Counted from the first letter of the stretch, positions 11,487 through 22,490 are shown. The stretch: DNA of 64,000 nucleotides from Siphonodentalium dalli (GCA_032622095.1 CP136064.1:261185863-261249862); one strand, 5' to 3'. Translations and numbers: made by a program. Notes: generated from the letters alone by a model not told the origin.

Positions 11487-11667
11487 ATTAACGATGGTGA
11501 ACCTAACGTCATGTGGCTGTCGGGACTACACATTCCTGAATCATACCTCACTGCTCTCGTGCAAGCCACATGCCGAAAGAATGGTTGGCCATTAGATAAG
11601 TCAACTTTGTACACAGCTGTCACTCAGTGGCAGACTCCAGATGATGTAACAGAGAGACCACACCAAG
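11487..11667 (+). CDS. DNAH10: Dynein heavy chain exon 4 of 6 visible
   Basis: The acceptor is TTTATTCAG ending at 11486 and the donor is GTAAGAC at 11668. The 181-nt exon is phase 0 in and ends after one base. It reads INDGEPNVMWLSGLHIPESY, then LTALVQATCRKNGWPLDKST and ends TERPHQ plus one base. GLHIPESYLTALVQ is the most conserved stretch of the C-terminal domain and is complete here. Confidence 0.92.
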
Positions 11668-11780
11668 GTAAGACCTCACAGGCCTTTTGTATATTATCTT
11701 TATATGCAAAGTATTTCTCTGAAAGTTAACGATCAGGCATTTGAAAAACTGTTAAATAAATTGATTCTTTTGTTTTAAAT
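11668..11780. other. Intron start
   Basis: Short intronic sequence after the exon 4 donor, with no repeat recognised. Confidence 0.4.
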
Positions 11781-12420
11781 GGGTACTGTACACTAAATCC
11801 GGCCATTTTATGGGACCATCTCCTTTTATACTCAACAGAATATATCCAAAAAATGAATGAATTTGAGCCATGGATTAGTGCAAAATACACTCATATGCTT
11901 TCATTACAATTACCATGTTGTTTGTGTATCGTTAAAGACATATTATGTACTTGTTCGGGTGTGTGAAACTGATAAGTTAGTATTCATGTGCTATGCCATC
12001 TGGAGGAATGTAGCAATCTACTAACATCCCAGAAAATCTCAAACAAATCGACAGTACCACTCCATAGAAAACATCGTCTGAACTATGCTCAATTGTAAAT
12101 ATTTACTACTAAATTCGGGACGCATCTATCGGCGATAAACTAACGAAAACGATTTCGCCATCGACAGTCACTGCATTTAATTAATATATAAGAATGATGG
12201 TGTGTGTTGTTAATTGACATATAATATTTGTAAAACAACTACTTTGAACAAGATTATTCTCCATTTCTATTTGATCACCCTACTTTCACATCACTTTAAT
12301 AGAGCACGTGAGTGTATTTTGCACTAATCCATGTCTCAAATTCATTCATTTGTTGCATATTTTCTGTTGAGTATAAAAGGAAATGGTCACATAAATGGCC
12401 GTATTTAGTGTACAGTCCCC
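11781..12420. mobile_element. Family S foldback element, long copy
   Basis: Left arm GGGTACTGTACACTAAATCC pairs with right arm ATTTAGTGTACAGTCCCC. The arms (about 11781-11937 and 12290-12420) share TTTGAGCCATGGATTAGTGC-type text in opposite orientation. The interior from about 11938 to 12289 is unlike the short copy at 7899 and may be a separate insertion. Confidence 0.6.
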
Positions 12421-13180
12421 CTCTAAAATGGTCTATCTCTTCCTATATAGTTTTCTGGGTACAAAGTAATAAATATGAATCGAAGACCCCTGTTTGTAAA
12501 TGCTTCTATCAATTGATATTCATTTTATTTAAAATTTTCGGGTATAATATACATAAAATCAATTTGGGACAATTTACGGCTTGTGTTCGTTCGGATCGTA
12601 CAATGCAGGATAACTCTATCTAAAATTCTAAAAATAGTAACGAAAAAATGTCCCACTTGATTATCACATTCTATCAATTAATATTATTAAAATTGTAAAA
12701 AATAACAAATGATGAAAAATTGTTAGGCCAATGCATTCTCTTATATATGCGAGGCGACCTATGGTCGACTCGCATATATAAGAGAATGCATTGGCACAGG
12801 GTATATGGGTTGATACAAAAATCGGACTTGGCACTGAAAGGGTTAAGGGGTAAGGGGGCTGTGGTTCTGCGTGTCGTGATTATTTTGTACTTAAATATGT
12901 TGTTGATTTTATATCAATATTTTCTTGTATATGTGTTTTCGGACAGGTGTCTTCGACTCATATTGATTATTTTATACCACAGAAACTATATAAAGCAAGT
13001 TTAGGCAAGCCTTGAAATAGTGTGTCATTTGCAGAATGAGGTCCCCAGAGGGTGAATTTAGTGATGCTAGCCCACTATGCGGGGTAGCATCACTAAATTA
13101 ACCCTCTGGGGACCTCATTCTTCAAATGACAGACATGCTATTTCAGGGCTTGACAGAAACTATATAAAGCAAGTTTAGGA
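12421..13180. repeat. Two family X copies with a TTAA-type fragment between them
   Basis: X copies lie at 12428-12680 (+) and 12880-13180 (-). Between them, 12720-12848 is the right half of a TTAA-type MITE: the palindromic CATTCTCTTATATATGCGAG module followed by CGGACTTGGCACTGAAAGGG and TTAA. The left end is missing. No coding sequence is seen. Confidence 0.55.
13006..13152. mobile_element. M1 single-hairpin MITE flanked by a 27-bp duplication
   Basis: This 147-bp palindrome has ends CAAGCCTTGAAATAG and CAGGGCTTG. Instead of an 8-bp repeat, a 27-bp direct repeat flanks it (12979-13005 and 13153-13179, starting ACAGAAACTATATAAAGC). Related family X copies carry this segment once, so the extra copy came with or after the insertion. 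Confidence 0.85.
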
Positions 13181-13541
13181 AGAGATTTTAATTAAGCTGC
13201 ATGTTCTTTATAACATATATCTTTGCATCCAGTTAATTTCATTCCATAAATAATTGTATACCACATACCAGAGCTTCATGTTTTACCTTTAATGCTAACA
13301 AAAACGAAACTAAATTTACTTACGCAGCCTTCAAATTTAATCAAATAATCATGTAATCTTTTCCCGCAATTATCTATTTTTAACTCAACCGCACATTAGG
13401 CTCATTGTGATTTAAAAATCACACGAGTTTCCACTGAAAACAAAATGAGATTAAAGTTTTAAAATAATTCCCCCCCGATTTGTTACCAGAAATATGACTG
13501 CTAGATGATGAATCAAGTCAATTATGTAACTAAAATTTCAG
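13181..13541. other. Intron, nothing recognised
   Basis: AT-rich intronic sequence before the exon 5 acceptor. No repeat family or gene is recognised. Confidence 0.4.
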
Positions 13542-13687
13542 GTTGTTTCGTGACTGGTTTGTATCTGGAGGGAGCCGGTTGGGATCGAGAGAATTGCTGT
13601 TTAGTCAGACAGAAGCCGAAACAACTCATCCAGGATCTACCCGTTCTTAAAGTGATTCCAATCGAGGCTCACAAACTTAAGCTACAG
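13542..13687 (+). CDS. DNAH10: Dynein heavy chain exon 5 of 6 visible
   Basis: The acceptor is AAATTTCAG ending at 13541 and the donor is GTTAGTG at 13688. The 146-nt exon completes the split Gly codon and reads CFVTGLYLEGAGWDRENCCL, then DLPVLKVIPIEAHKLKLQ, ending in phase 0. The GLYLEGAxWD block and the PVxxxxP motif are typical of axonemal heavy chain C-termini. Confidence 0.92.
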
Positions 13688-13730
13688 GTTAGTGTCAGTC
13701 ACCAATCGTTATTTTCATTCTGTGTCTATA

Positions 13731-14157
13731 TGTGACCCGCCATATCAAATCCAGTTGTAAGTCGGGATTTTTTTTACCCTGTGCCAATGCATTCTCTTAT
13801 ATATGCGAGTCGACCATAGGTCGCCTCGCATATATAAGAGAATACATTGGCCTAACAATTTTTTATCATTTTTTTTAAATAAATGTTTCTTACAATTTTT
13901 AGGACAAAAAATAAAAAACATCCATTACCCTGCAGGGAGCCCCACACATATATAGAAGCATATAGAAGAGTGTCGTCTGCTCATGTTTGTCTGGGGCTCT
14001 GTTTGGGTGAAATTATAAAATTGTTAAAGAATACAAGAAAAAATTATTAAAATTGTAAAAAATTGTTAGGCCAATGCATTCTCTCATATATAAGAGAATG
14101 CATTGGCACAGGGTAAAAAAATCCGACTTACGACTGGATTTGATATGGCGGGTCACA
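13731..14157. mobile_element. TA-flanked MITE carrying the ATGCATTCTCTTATATATG palindrome
   Basis: The ends are TGTGACCCGCCATATCAAAT and their complement, with TA at 13729-13730 and 14158-14159. Inside are two copies of the palindromic module also found in TTAA-type elements. A left half of the same family is at 31987-32260. The element begins 43 bp after the exon 5 donor. Confidence 0.7.
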
Positions 14158-15125
14158 TATTAGTAATTAGTATGTATCAATGTATTCTCTATCAGCTCAC
14201 ATCCATGTTTTTTGCCAGTATATATTTCTCACAACTATGCATTTTGTAGAACCTCATATCAAAGCATTCTATGGATATAGAAATGGGTTCCGTCCATGCG
14301 TATGCACGTCCGTGACAACTTTGGATTCCTCCATCTCTTCAGAGGTTGATTTTGACAGATCTTTCGTATACTCATGAACCAGAATTTGGCCAAGCCTTGA
14401 AATCTTCTGGGAAGGATCAATAGTCTCAAATTAACATTGTTTTCAATTACTTTTTACTTTCTGTTCAGTTAGTGTATCCCCTATTTTGCAGAAGATAAAA
14501 TGCATAATGCACCAAATTCATCCTCTGGGAACCTCATTCTGCTAAGGCCTCAACTGCTATGGGAGACCTAGGATCAGATTGAAGTTCCCCAGTTGAAGTT
14601 GGTGATGTTCACCCATTAGTCACCTCGATTATAATGCATTTGTGATATAGAAACTGAACAGATTGGAAAAAGTAACTAAATACCATGTTAATTTTAGACT
14701 ATAGATACTTCCCAGAAGATGAGGCCATTAATTTTTTGCAGATTTATGGCCCTTGAAGTGAAAAATGCATCTGCGCCAACTTTTGATCTCTGTTATCATA
14801 GCTTTTGATTGCTTTTTAAACGCCCGTTTGAAAACAATCAGTCTGTCTGTCCGTTAACATTTTTGGTTTCTGACTGATAACTCTAGTTTGGATTTTGATC
14901 ATAACCAAAGTTGGTATGTGTGTTTCTCAGCCAAAAATACAGGCCAAGTGTTCAAATATGGGTTTCGCCCAATTATTTTTGCACGAGTTAAGGCCCTTTC
15001 TCTAATCTAATAACAATTTACAAGTAAACTAACAGGCGTATGTAGCCACACCCCAGCGATGCTCTTGTCTTGAACTTGATTGTAATTAATTGAACTAATA
15101 ATATCTATTTTTATCTATTTGACAG
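14158..15125. repeat. Last dynein intron with M1 and P remnants
   Basis: From about 14400 to 14730 is a long-form M1 remnant (CTCATTCTGCTAAGGCCTC, CCCCAGTTGAAGTTGGTGAT). From about 14815 to 15068 is a reverse family P element with one core unit, between AAACGCCCGTTTGAAAA and GCGATGCTCTTG. No exon is seen until 15126. Confidence 0.55.
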
Positions 15126-15272
15126 AACACCTTCAGAACTCCTGTGTATGTGACATCACAGAGAAGAAATGCTATGGGTGTCGGCTTGGTGTTTGAATCA
15201 GACTTAGCCACCTCCGATCATACCAGTCACTGGGTGCTGCAGGGAATATGTCTGACGCTCAACACGGATTAA
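15126..15272 (+). CDS. DNAH10: Dynein heavy chain terminal coding exon with stop
   Basis: The acceptor is ATTTGACAG ending at 15125. The exon reads NTFRTPVYVTSQRRNAMGVG, then LVFESDLATSDHTSHWVLQG and ends ICLTLNTD at TAA 15270-15272. The RNAMGxGLVFxxDL and HWxLQGxxLxLNxD blocks close nearly all axonemal heavy chains, so the C-terminus is complete. No downstream exon is needed. Confidence 0.93.
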   Translation, partial: NTFRTPVYVTSQRRNAMGVGLVFESDLATSDHTSHWVLQGICLTLNTD

Positions 15273-15294
15273 GCCCTCTGATAGTGAACTGGAC

Positions 15295-15649
15295 AGGGAC
15301 CAGCCTAGAGGTTTCAAATTGGGGAAAAGTCACTTCTCCCTGTTTGGTAATTAGTCACTTCTCCCTGTTTGGTAATTAGTCACTTCTCCCTGTTTGGTAA
15401 TTAGGGAGAAGTATACTGTTGTCGGGGAGAAGTAACATTGGCTGAAGTTCATTTACAGCCCATCATAACCCTATGATTCAATAAGTTTTATGCAACACAA
15501 GAAAATTTTATAAAGCCATTATAGTGAGTAAGAGAATCAGTAAATATACTTTAGATATGCTGTAGTCACTTCTCCCTGGGACAAAAATAGGGCGAAGTGG
15601 CACATTTTTGGATGATGATGTCTCCCAATCGCGCTCAAGGCTGGTCCCT
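15295..15649. mobile_element. Family L MITE, complete copy, in the dynein 3' UTR
   Basis: The ends are AGGGACCAGCCT and AGGCTGGTCCCT, starting 22 bp after the stop codon. Near the left end GTCACTTCTCCCTGTTTGGTAATTA-type units repeat three times in tandem. No target duplication is clear. If the dynein transcript is polyadenylated further on, this element forms the start of its 3' UTR. Confidence 0.65.
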
Positions 15650-16475
15650 TGAACCAGCCAATGAACCGGAAAATAGTGACAGTCTGTGATATCATTCATT
15701 TTCTCAGCGATTTTGCTGGAGCTTGTTTGATTGACATTAGAGCTGATGCTAGAACAATGGAATCATTAAAGCTGTACTCTCTCTTCATGGGCAACACATG
15801 CAGCAATAACAACAACAATTTTAATGAAACAACATATTTGTATTAATATTCACCAATAACACTTGAGAAATGTCTAGCATCAACAATTTTAAACTTGAAA
15901 ATAAGACATTTTCAGTGGAGAAACATGCAAAGATCACAGTAAAATGTGTAAAGTTCTAAAAATAGTAAGATTTCTTATCCCAGGCTGTTCGTTTGTGGAA
16001 ATAATTAAAAATATGTCTGGTGTCAGGCTTCTATTGATGTCTACGACTAAAATTATTATTTTATACCCCTGAATCTTAAAAACACATTTAGGGAAGAGAC
16101 TACATTTACACAGAGGTCACTCCTAGGGAGTTGGGACATTGGCTCTTAGCACTAAAAATCTGAAAAGATTTTGTAAAAATATTATTCAGATTCCTGAATA
16201 GAAAACTACTGTTGAAGAAATTGAGTTCACCTGGAAACGGAGCATGAAGATATAAATCTAATAACTTGTCACTTTATGGCTTATATTACAAAATAAATTA
16301 TCTTATTATTCTCTTTGTGTTAAAAGAAAAGAAAAAACATTTTACTTTACCTTTGAATCAGGTGAAAAAATGGTGAAAACTGAAAAACATTTACCTATTA
16401 TCATTTTGAAATATTAATGAGCATTCCACGTAAAGAAAATATAAGACACAGGAAAGACCGAGGCCCAACTTGATG
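15650..16475. other. Likely dynein 3' UTR or downstream region
   Basis: No gene is recognised. An AATAAA lies at 16292-16297 and another at 17274-17279, the latter followed by a GT-rich stretch. Either could serve the dynein gene, and the sequence alone does not decide. Confidence 0.25.
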
Positions 16476-16479
16476 TTAA

Positions 16480-16712
16480 CCCTTTGAGTGCCAGGTCCGA
16501 TTTTTGTATCAACCCATATACCCTGTGCCAATGCATTCTCTTATATATGCGAGTCAACCATAGGTCGCCTCGCATATATAAGAGCATTGGCCTTTTTTCT
16601 TTTCTTTTTTTTAAACAATTTTTTTACAATTTTAATAATTTATTCTTATATTCTTAACAGACTTATTTTGTAGGTTTAAGGCCGATGAGATCGGCCCCTG
16701 GCACTCAAAGGG
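16480..16712. mobile_element. TTAA-flanked (piggyBac-type) MITE
   Basis: TTAA lies at 16476-16479 and 16713-16716, with ends CCCTTTGAGTGCCAGGTCCG and GGCACTCAAAGGG. The interior carries the ATGCATTCTCTTATATATG palindrome. The ends closely match those at 22284-22490. Confidence 0.75.
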
Positions 16713-16716
16713 TTAA

Positions 16717-17944
16717 GTATAAACATCTGAACAGCATGGAAGACCATTCAGTTGACACACTTGTTCTGTTCTATCTGTGCAAATCTAGTCTCATTCAAAC
16801 AGACTTTACAAACTAGGACATAGACGTATTATGACAACTTAAAATATGTATGTTACATGTGTGGACCCTTGAATATTTAGGTGATATATAATTTCACATT
16901 TTTCAAATTTGTTTTTTTTTCAGTGAGTCAAGAGCTTCATGAATAATGAATTTTCGTATTTAGAATTCATGAAGATTTTTTATCTTTGTTAAATTTGTGT
17001 TATATGGATACTGAGTTAACTGAATTCTTTCATCACGTCAAGACTTTTTTTTACCATATAACGAAGAATGTAAGTGAGATAAAAGGCAAGGTCCACATGG
17101 TAGCCTTCATGTATTTTCCCTGAAAACAGTTCTGTCCAGAATTTTGTCAATCATACCTGCCCATATTATCATATTTATCATCAAATTTTATTTATGTTGC
17201 TAAATTAATATATATGTTGTTGATCTATTTATAAATGTTGGTTTGATTATTGAACCAGCATATGGAAGTATTGAATAAATTATTTCTGAAATATTAAAAT
17301 GTGTTTGTGATGTATACGTATGGTATTTTATGCCAGAATAATCTACCCTATTTATCCCGCAAAAGGGCATTCTCTTAATCAGGCCTGCAAAATATGCCGA
17401 AAAGTAATGGTACGTTGCTTAAATGCTCTGTCACCGGGTACAGAACCAATGACGATTCCAGTGACATTTTGTATCTATTACTGCAGACCTACACTATTAC
17501 TTACATGTCCACACCTGCTTACTCATGTACATAACTCTAAATTTCAAAATTAAACCTTTCAATACCTCGCGGCCTATGCATACATTCTGAATTTCAATAT
17601 TTGTCAAACCCAACTATGTTCCACAGTCCCATCTTTATATTAAAGTGCTGGTATAGGACAATCATGTTACTGAAACTTTTAAACTTTTATGACTTGCATG
17701 CATTTTAATTATGATGGTGCATGATTCTACGATACTGGTACACATGCACTTGCCATATAGTATGCTTTTATTTCCTAAATTTCAAAACACCAAGCATACT
17801 TCTGTTATGCTCCTGTTATTTATTTGACTTCTAAATTGTCCATGTGGCATTTTGGAATGTGTACCTAGATTTATTATACACCTTTGTCTATGTTAACGAA
17901 GACAGGTTTACCCCTCTATTCTGGATCTCTATATACACAACATA
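16717..17944. other. Intergenic, nothing recognised
   Basis: AT-rich sequence with scattered short reading frames and no known motif. Confidence 0.3.
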
Positions 17945-18842
17945 TGGTGCCAGACATTTGCAGAATGAGGTCCCCAGAGGGTGAATTTAGTGATGCTACC
18001 TTGCACAGTGGGCTAGTGTCACCAAAGTCATCCTCTGGGTACCCCAATATGTATGGCCTCATCTGCTATTAGAGGCCTAGTCTCAAATATAAGTTCCAAG
18101 ATGGTGAATATTGATATGCGTGCACCATTTGGGAGCGTCAATTATGCATTGTGAAGTCTGACAATTTGGGGTTATAGAGAAACTAAACTAAAAAAGAAAA
18201 AGATGCTTCCTAAAGAAGTTTCTAATGAAACTTAAAAACTTATTAAATTTGATAATAAAGATAGTTTCCAGAGAAGAGGCCAAAGCCGAGTGAGGTCCCC
18301 AGAAGGTGGAAGATACACCCAATCCCATATAAATAAATAGCTTTGTCATGGAGAAGGTTTGACATTAAAGTGATAATGTATTTCACTTGTGCTGACATTG
18401 CCAATGAAAGACATCTGACTCACGTGCACAGACCATTTCACCTTCACGTACATGGTGAAACCATTTAGAAGTTTTGCCTCCATATTGTAGTATATGAAAC
18501 TTGTAGCAAAGAGGGATAATCCAATCTTCTGATAACATCAGGGATTGGCTTCAAATAAGCATATGGCTTGTCGCCTAATCCCATATTCTTCTAAATTTGT
18601 ACCTATTGTAATTATATATTGAATGTCCACATAGACGGAAAATAGATACTGTTTAAATTATAACCGAATGAGTGACAAATGATGTGCAAGCAGTGGGAGA
18701 ATGGGATTTGCCTGTGGAAGATCTCATTATGAATGAAGCACCTTGTCCACCACCTGACTATTAATTTCAGGTTTAGCTAGAAGTTGCCAATATCTATAAA
18801 TGTGTAGGTTTCGCTCTGAAAAATCATGTGACTGTTCCCATC
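17945..18842. repeat. Long-form M1 remnant and plain sequence
   Basis: From 17950 to about 18310 is a degraded long-form M1 copy (GACATTTGCAGAATGAGGTC on the left, GAGGTCCCCAGAAGGTG on the right). The remainder to 18842 has no recognised feature. Confidence 0.5.
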
Positions 18843-19397
18843 ATCAGGTCAGGCACATCCTGAATTCCACTATTATAGCGATATTCCACTATTATAGCGA
18901 TATTCCACTATTATAGTGGTATTTGACCATTACCGTTTTGTTAATTTGATAAAAGAGGGATAATCCAAAATCATATTTCCCACAAATATTATTCAAAATC
19001 AGATCGCACTAACTCGATACCATGCTTATAGTTTGTCCAGGAGAATTATTAATCATGACAGCACACGATAAGCAACTCAATTAGCATGTAATTAGTTGAA
19101 ATATTGTTATGAAGGAGTGATGAGTCATCCTGCTATTGTCATTTAGAACGGGATATATTAGTAATAGTATAATATTATTGAATATCAAAGCTGGCGCAAA
19201 AGATTGCACAACGAATTTTGTCGGAAGACTGTTCATTCGCTGCGATATTGTTAAGAGTGACATTTGGCTGTGCACTGGTATGTGCCGTCTTCTATTCCCG
19301 ACGCAAATAAAGGAAATATGAATATGTTATAGTCAAATATCACTATAATAGTGGCATATCGCTATAATAGTGGAATTCAGGATGTGCCTGACCTGAT
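18843..19397. mobile_element. Inverted-repeat DNA element with tripled subterminal motif
   Basis: Left end ATCAGGTCAGGCACATCCTG is matched inverted by CAGGATGTGCCTGACCTGAT on the right. Just inside the left end, ATTCCACTATTATAG repeats three times; the right side has the complement twice. The ~400-bp interior has no coding motif. This is a non-autonomous element of uncertain superfamily. Confidence 0.7.
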
Positions 19398-19725
19398 CAT
19401 GTACATCACCAAAGCAATACCATAGTAATTGTGGCAGATACAGGCTTCACATTGTGTTGCAATTCAATGAAGACGACCGGATTTCTTCCAACATCATTTA
19501 TTCATCAGCTGAGTATACTGTATGTTTGGTCACTGACATGGCTCAAAGAACCCTTTCTAGACTAAATGGATTTCCCCAACCAGTCATAAAAGTATATATA
19601 GGAATGGTCTATATTTATTTGGAGGGATGTTCAGGTAATAAAAGCAGATGACTGACAGATGAAAATCTAATACAAATGGATTCGTATTCTTTGGTGGGAA
19701 ATTTCAGATTATAAGTTCAACAAAC
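19398..19725. other. Intergenic, nothing recognised
   Basis: One short frame at 19454-19651 has no known motif. Nothing else is seen. Confidence 0.3.
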
Positions 19726-19860
19726 TAGGGCTGTAACGATACACTTGGTCATGATACGATACAAATCATGATACTCATATTCAACGATACGATGCGTATC
19801 TCAATACGCTAAATAAATGTTCTCAAATGATGTATCACCTGAAACATCAGAATCAACATA

Positions 19861-20411
19861 CAGTAATGCCCTAAGTAATCGACTCCTTAACTCTTTAACC
19901 CTCAGTGACGTCTTTTGACGTGTTTAACGTATCCTCAGATTGTTACCCGGGCCAGCTCAACCCTCAGAACATAACGTCAAAGTAGCATTTTAGGTGTAAT
20001 TAATCGAGAATCTGTTGTTTTAATTGTCAATTGTTTGATGGTGTCATTACCTCAAATTTCTCGGGACACTATAATCATAATATCGCTTGTCAGATTTAGA
20101 AACATTTGAAGCCCATTTATATATATCTTTCACGTGTTCATCTGGCAACATTTAGTTTATTTTGAAAGTTTACCAAAATCTTGAAACTACATGTGCATGT
20201 AAACATGTCAGATCACGTCATTGAGGACTCGCACAAAGACGTCAAATCACGTCACCGAGTGTCCGGCGATGAACAAGCCTGAGTGTTAAGAGTTAACCAC
20301 AGCAGAATTATGGGTAACTTTTCAGGATTTAGTCCATATTTCCGACTAAATCCTGAAAAGTTAGCCATAATTCTGCTGTGGTTAAGGAGTCGATTACTTA
20401 GAGCATTACTG
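19861..20411. mobile_element. Family T TA-target MITE, middle layer
   Basis: The ends CAGTAATGCCC and GAGCATTACTG are flanked by TA at 19859-19860 and 20412-20413. It is the same family as 9045 and 47077, but with a 402-bp insertion after CGACTCCTTAA. Confidence 0.82.
19891..20292. mobile_element. TTAA-flanked (piggyBac-type) element, innermost layer
   Basis: TTAA lies at 19887-19890 and 20293-20296, with ends CTCTTTAACCCTCAG and CTGAGTGTTAAGAG. Sister copies of the host read CCTTAACCACAG, which is exactly the empty TTAA site. TGACGT motifs recur near both ends and may be subterminal binding sites. Confidence 0.85.
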
Positions 20412-20677
20412 TATTTATAACTGGAGATAGAGTTCATTTTTAGCTAAAATTTTAATATATTATATGCATGTAAACTTGAGAGAACATTGCAGGTTTAGCT
20501 GTTTTACACATGCCCAACTTAAAAAAGTACATGATTTCCTGTATCATGATACACATAACAGGATAAACGTATCGTTTGTAAGTGTATCATGATACATTGA
20601 ATTCAAGATGAATCATTACAGCCCTACCTGCCAATGAGTTAAGTATTTAGTGTAGAAAGGGTTCAGCTAATTACATC

Positions 20678-21054
20678 CAGGGGCGCCAGAAGAGGGGGGC
20701 AGAGGGGGCAGCTGACCCCCCCTGCCCTTGACCAAGGGGGGCGAGCGGGGGCAGGACTTGCCATTTTTCTGGAGACAGAAAATGCTGTTTGTGTGTTTAA
20801 TCTTGTGTTTTTATAGCAAAATGTGACTTTTTTGGTCCAAATACCACCAATTTCACAAGGAATATTATTTTTTTGTTAATTTTATCACAAAACGGCCATA
20901 AAAACCGACAAATACCATTAAAATAGGGATTTTTGCCACAATGAATTTATGGTTATGTTCCCGAGTTTGCGGAGAAAATGCCCTTTTTTGTGGAAAAGTG
21001 CCCTTTTTGTAGGCTCTGCCCCCCCCCTGCCCTTGGATGCTTCCGGCGTCCCTG
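20678..21054. mobile_element. hAT non-autonomous element with 8-bp duplication
   Basis: The ends are CAGGGGCGCCAGAAG and CTTCCGGCGTCCCTG. ATTACATC flanks it at 20670-20677 and 21055-21062. Its 377 bp include G-rich and C-rich subterminal stretches with TGCCCTTG repeated. The 8-bp duplication and CAGGGGCGCC-type end indicate hAT. Confidence 0.88.
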
Positions 21055-21175
21055 ATTACATCTGGTTCGTACTTCTGGACTGTTTCCTCTAGAGATTCTA
21101 TATGCTTGCAAATTGGTGTGTACTCTAATAAAAACAAAACAATTTACATGTACATGTAAAGGATTCAAAAAAAAA

Positions 21176-21855
21176 AATGGAACCTCATTCCTCATTCTAC
21201 TTAGGCCTCATGTTCTCTGGAAAAGAATTTTATCATCAAATTTCTATAGAAACTTCTTCACGCAGATTCTATTTCTTTTTTAGTTTAGTTTCTCTATATC
21301 CCCAAATTGGCATAATCAAGGTTCCCAATGGGTGTACATCACAATATTCATCATTTGGGAACTTCAATCTGAGTTTTTGTCTCCCGTAGCAGATGAGGCC
21401 AATTTATTTTATAATTTCAAACATTCATGTTATTTTCTCTTTGTAAAACCAATGTCAAACACTTTTACATCCAAAAAACGAAATTTCACCAAAAAATAAC
21501 AAATTCAAAAAATTCAAGTAATTTTTTCTTTCAAAATTTCACAAATTCCTATTTTTACTTTTATTTCAAACATTCATGTTTCTATCGCCTCTTGGGAAGT
21601 TTCTATATCCACTAATTTGCAGAAGATAAAATGCATAATCGAGGTACCCAATGGGTGAATATCACCATCTTCAACTGGGGAACTTCAATCTGATCCTAGG
21701 TCTCCCATAGCAGTTGAGGGCCTAAGCAGTAAGCAGAATGAGGTCCCCAGAGGGTGAATTTGGTGATGCTAGCCCGCTATGCGGTATAGTATCACTAACT
21801 TCACCCTCTGGGGATCTCATTCTGCAAATGACAGACACGCCATTTGCAGGCTTGA
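21176..21855. repeat. Long-form M1 copies, compound
   Basis: The stretch starts with CTCATTCTACTTAGGCCTC, passes the M1 interior twice (at about 21290-21370 and 21600-21715) and ends with a hairpin module at 21730-21855. Two copies appear fused or partly duplicated. Confidence 0.55.
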
Positions 21856-22283
21856 GCATTTTTACTTTTCTTTACGGGAATGCATCTCACAGAATAATTA
21901 AAGACGTCATTAGCCATTGAAAGAATTATGTGAACATAATGGATTGCCATTGGGTGACAGTTGTGTTCACTGATTTATAACAGGGAGTGGGTGGATTCTA
22001 TAAGCGGGATTTACTGCTCATCTTGAAAGTGACAAGCTAATTACAACACTAAGTTAATCTCAGGCACATAGACAGTTTAATACATATCCTATTATATAGA
22101 ATTACTGTATATGAATGGGTCAGATAGGCATTTTAATAGACTATATAGAATATTAAGGTTCTGCTTCAAACTGGAAGCATGTAGTATGATAATTATGAGC
22201 ATCAATGATGATTCATGCATTGTACACATACCGGTATGTGTGTCAGTATAACAGATGAACTCCAGGCGCCTTCCCAACATTAA
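21856..22283. other. Intergenic, nothing recognised
   Basis: No repeat family or gene is recognised before the TTAA at 22280. Confidence 0.3.
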
Positions 22284-22490
22284 CCCTTTCAGTGCCAAGT
22301 CCGATTTTTGTATCAACCCATATTTCCTTGATCATTTTTCAAATTTATTGATTATAATAATGTGATACATTGATGGAAAGAGCTCTAAGAGATCTTTCCA
22401 TCAATGTATCACATTATTATAATCAATAAATTTGAAAAATGATCAAGGAAATATGGGTTGATACAAAAATCGGACTTGGCACTGAAAGTG
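22284..22490. mobile_element. TTAA-flanked palindromic MITE
   Basis: TTAA lies at 22280-22283 and 22491-22494. The 207 bp are almost entirely two complementary arms meeting at GATGGAAAGAGCTCTAAGAG. The ends CCCTTTCAGTGCCAAGTCCG match the element at 16480, but the inner arm sequence differs. Confidence 0.82.

Larger units (their letters stand above)
4121..15272 (+). other. DNAH10: 3' end of an axonemal dynein heavy chain gene, six exons (DNAH10-like)
   Basis: This gene encodes the C-terminal part of the dynein heavy chain, the ATP-driven motor subunit of an axonemal inner-arm dynein in cilia and flagella. Six exons with correct GT-AG borders and matching phases (1,0,0,1,0, then stop) join into about 328 codons ending at TAA 15270-15272. 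Landmarks in order are EVFGLHPNAEIGYYTQAARD, VVLMQELERFN, LAPDTLKSLGNW, GLHIPESYLTALVQATCRKN, IPIEAHKLKLQNTFRTPVY and the terminal HWVLQGICLTLNTD. These are hallmarks of the post-AAA6 C-terminal region, and the order and wording match DNAH10 as I remember it rather than DNAH2, 5 or 9. The motor, stalk and tail exons lie before the window. Introns are 1.4-3.2 kb and full of hairpin MITEs, but no exon is disrupted. The paralogue name rests on memory of the human sequence. Confidence 0.85.
19726..20626. mobile_element. hAT-like element, outer layer of a three-level nest
   Basis: The ends are TAGGGCTGTAACGATACAC and the complement of GATGAATCATTACAGCCCTA. ATGATAC motifs are repeated near both ends. 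The terminal style fits hAT elements, but no intact 8-bp duplication remains. It contains the family T element at 19861-20411. Confidence 0.6.

Noticed and set aside
15649..15846. Small + strand frame after the dynein gene
   Set aside because: It begins at the MITE edge, ends in simple AAC repeats and has no recognisable motif.
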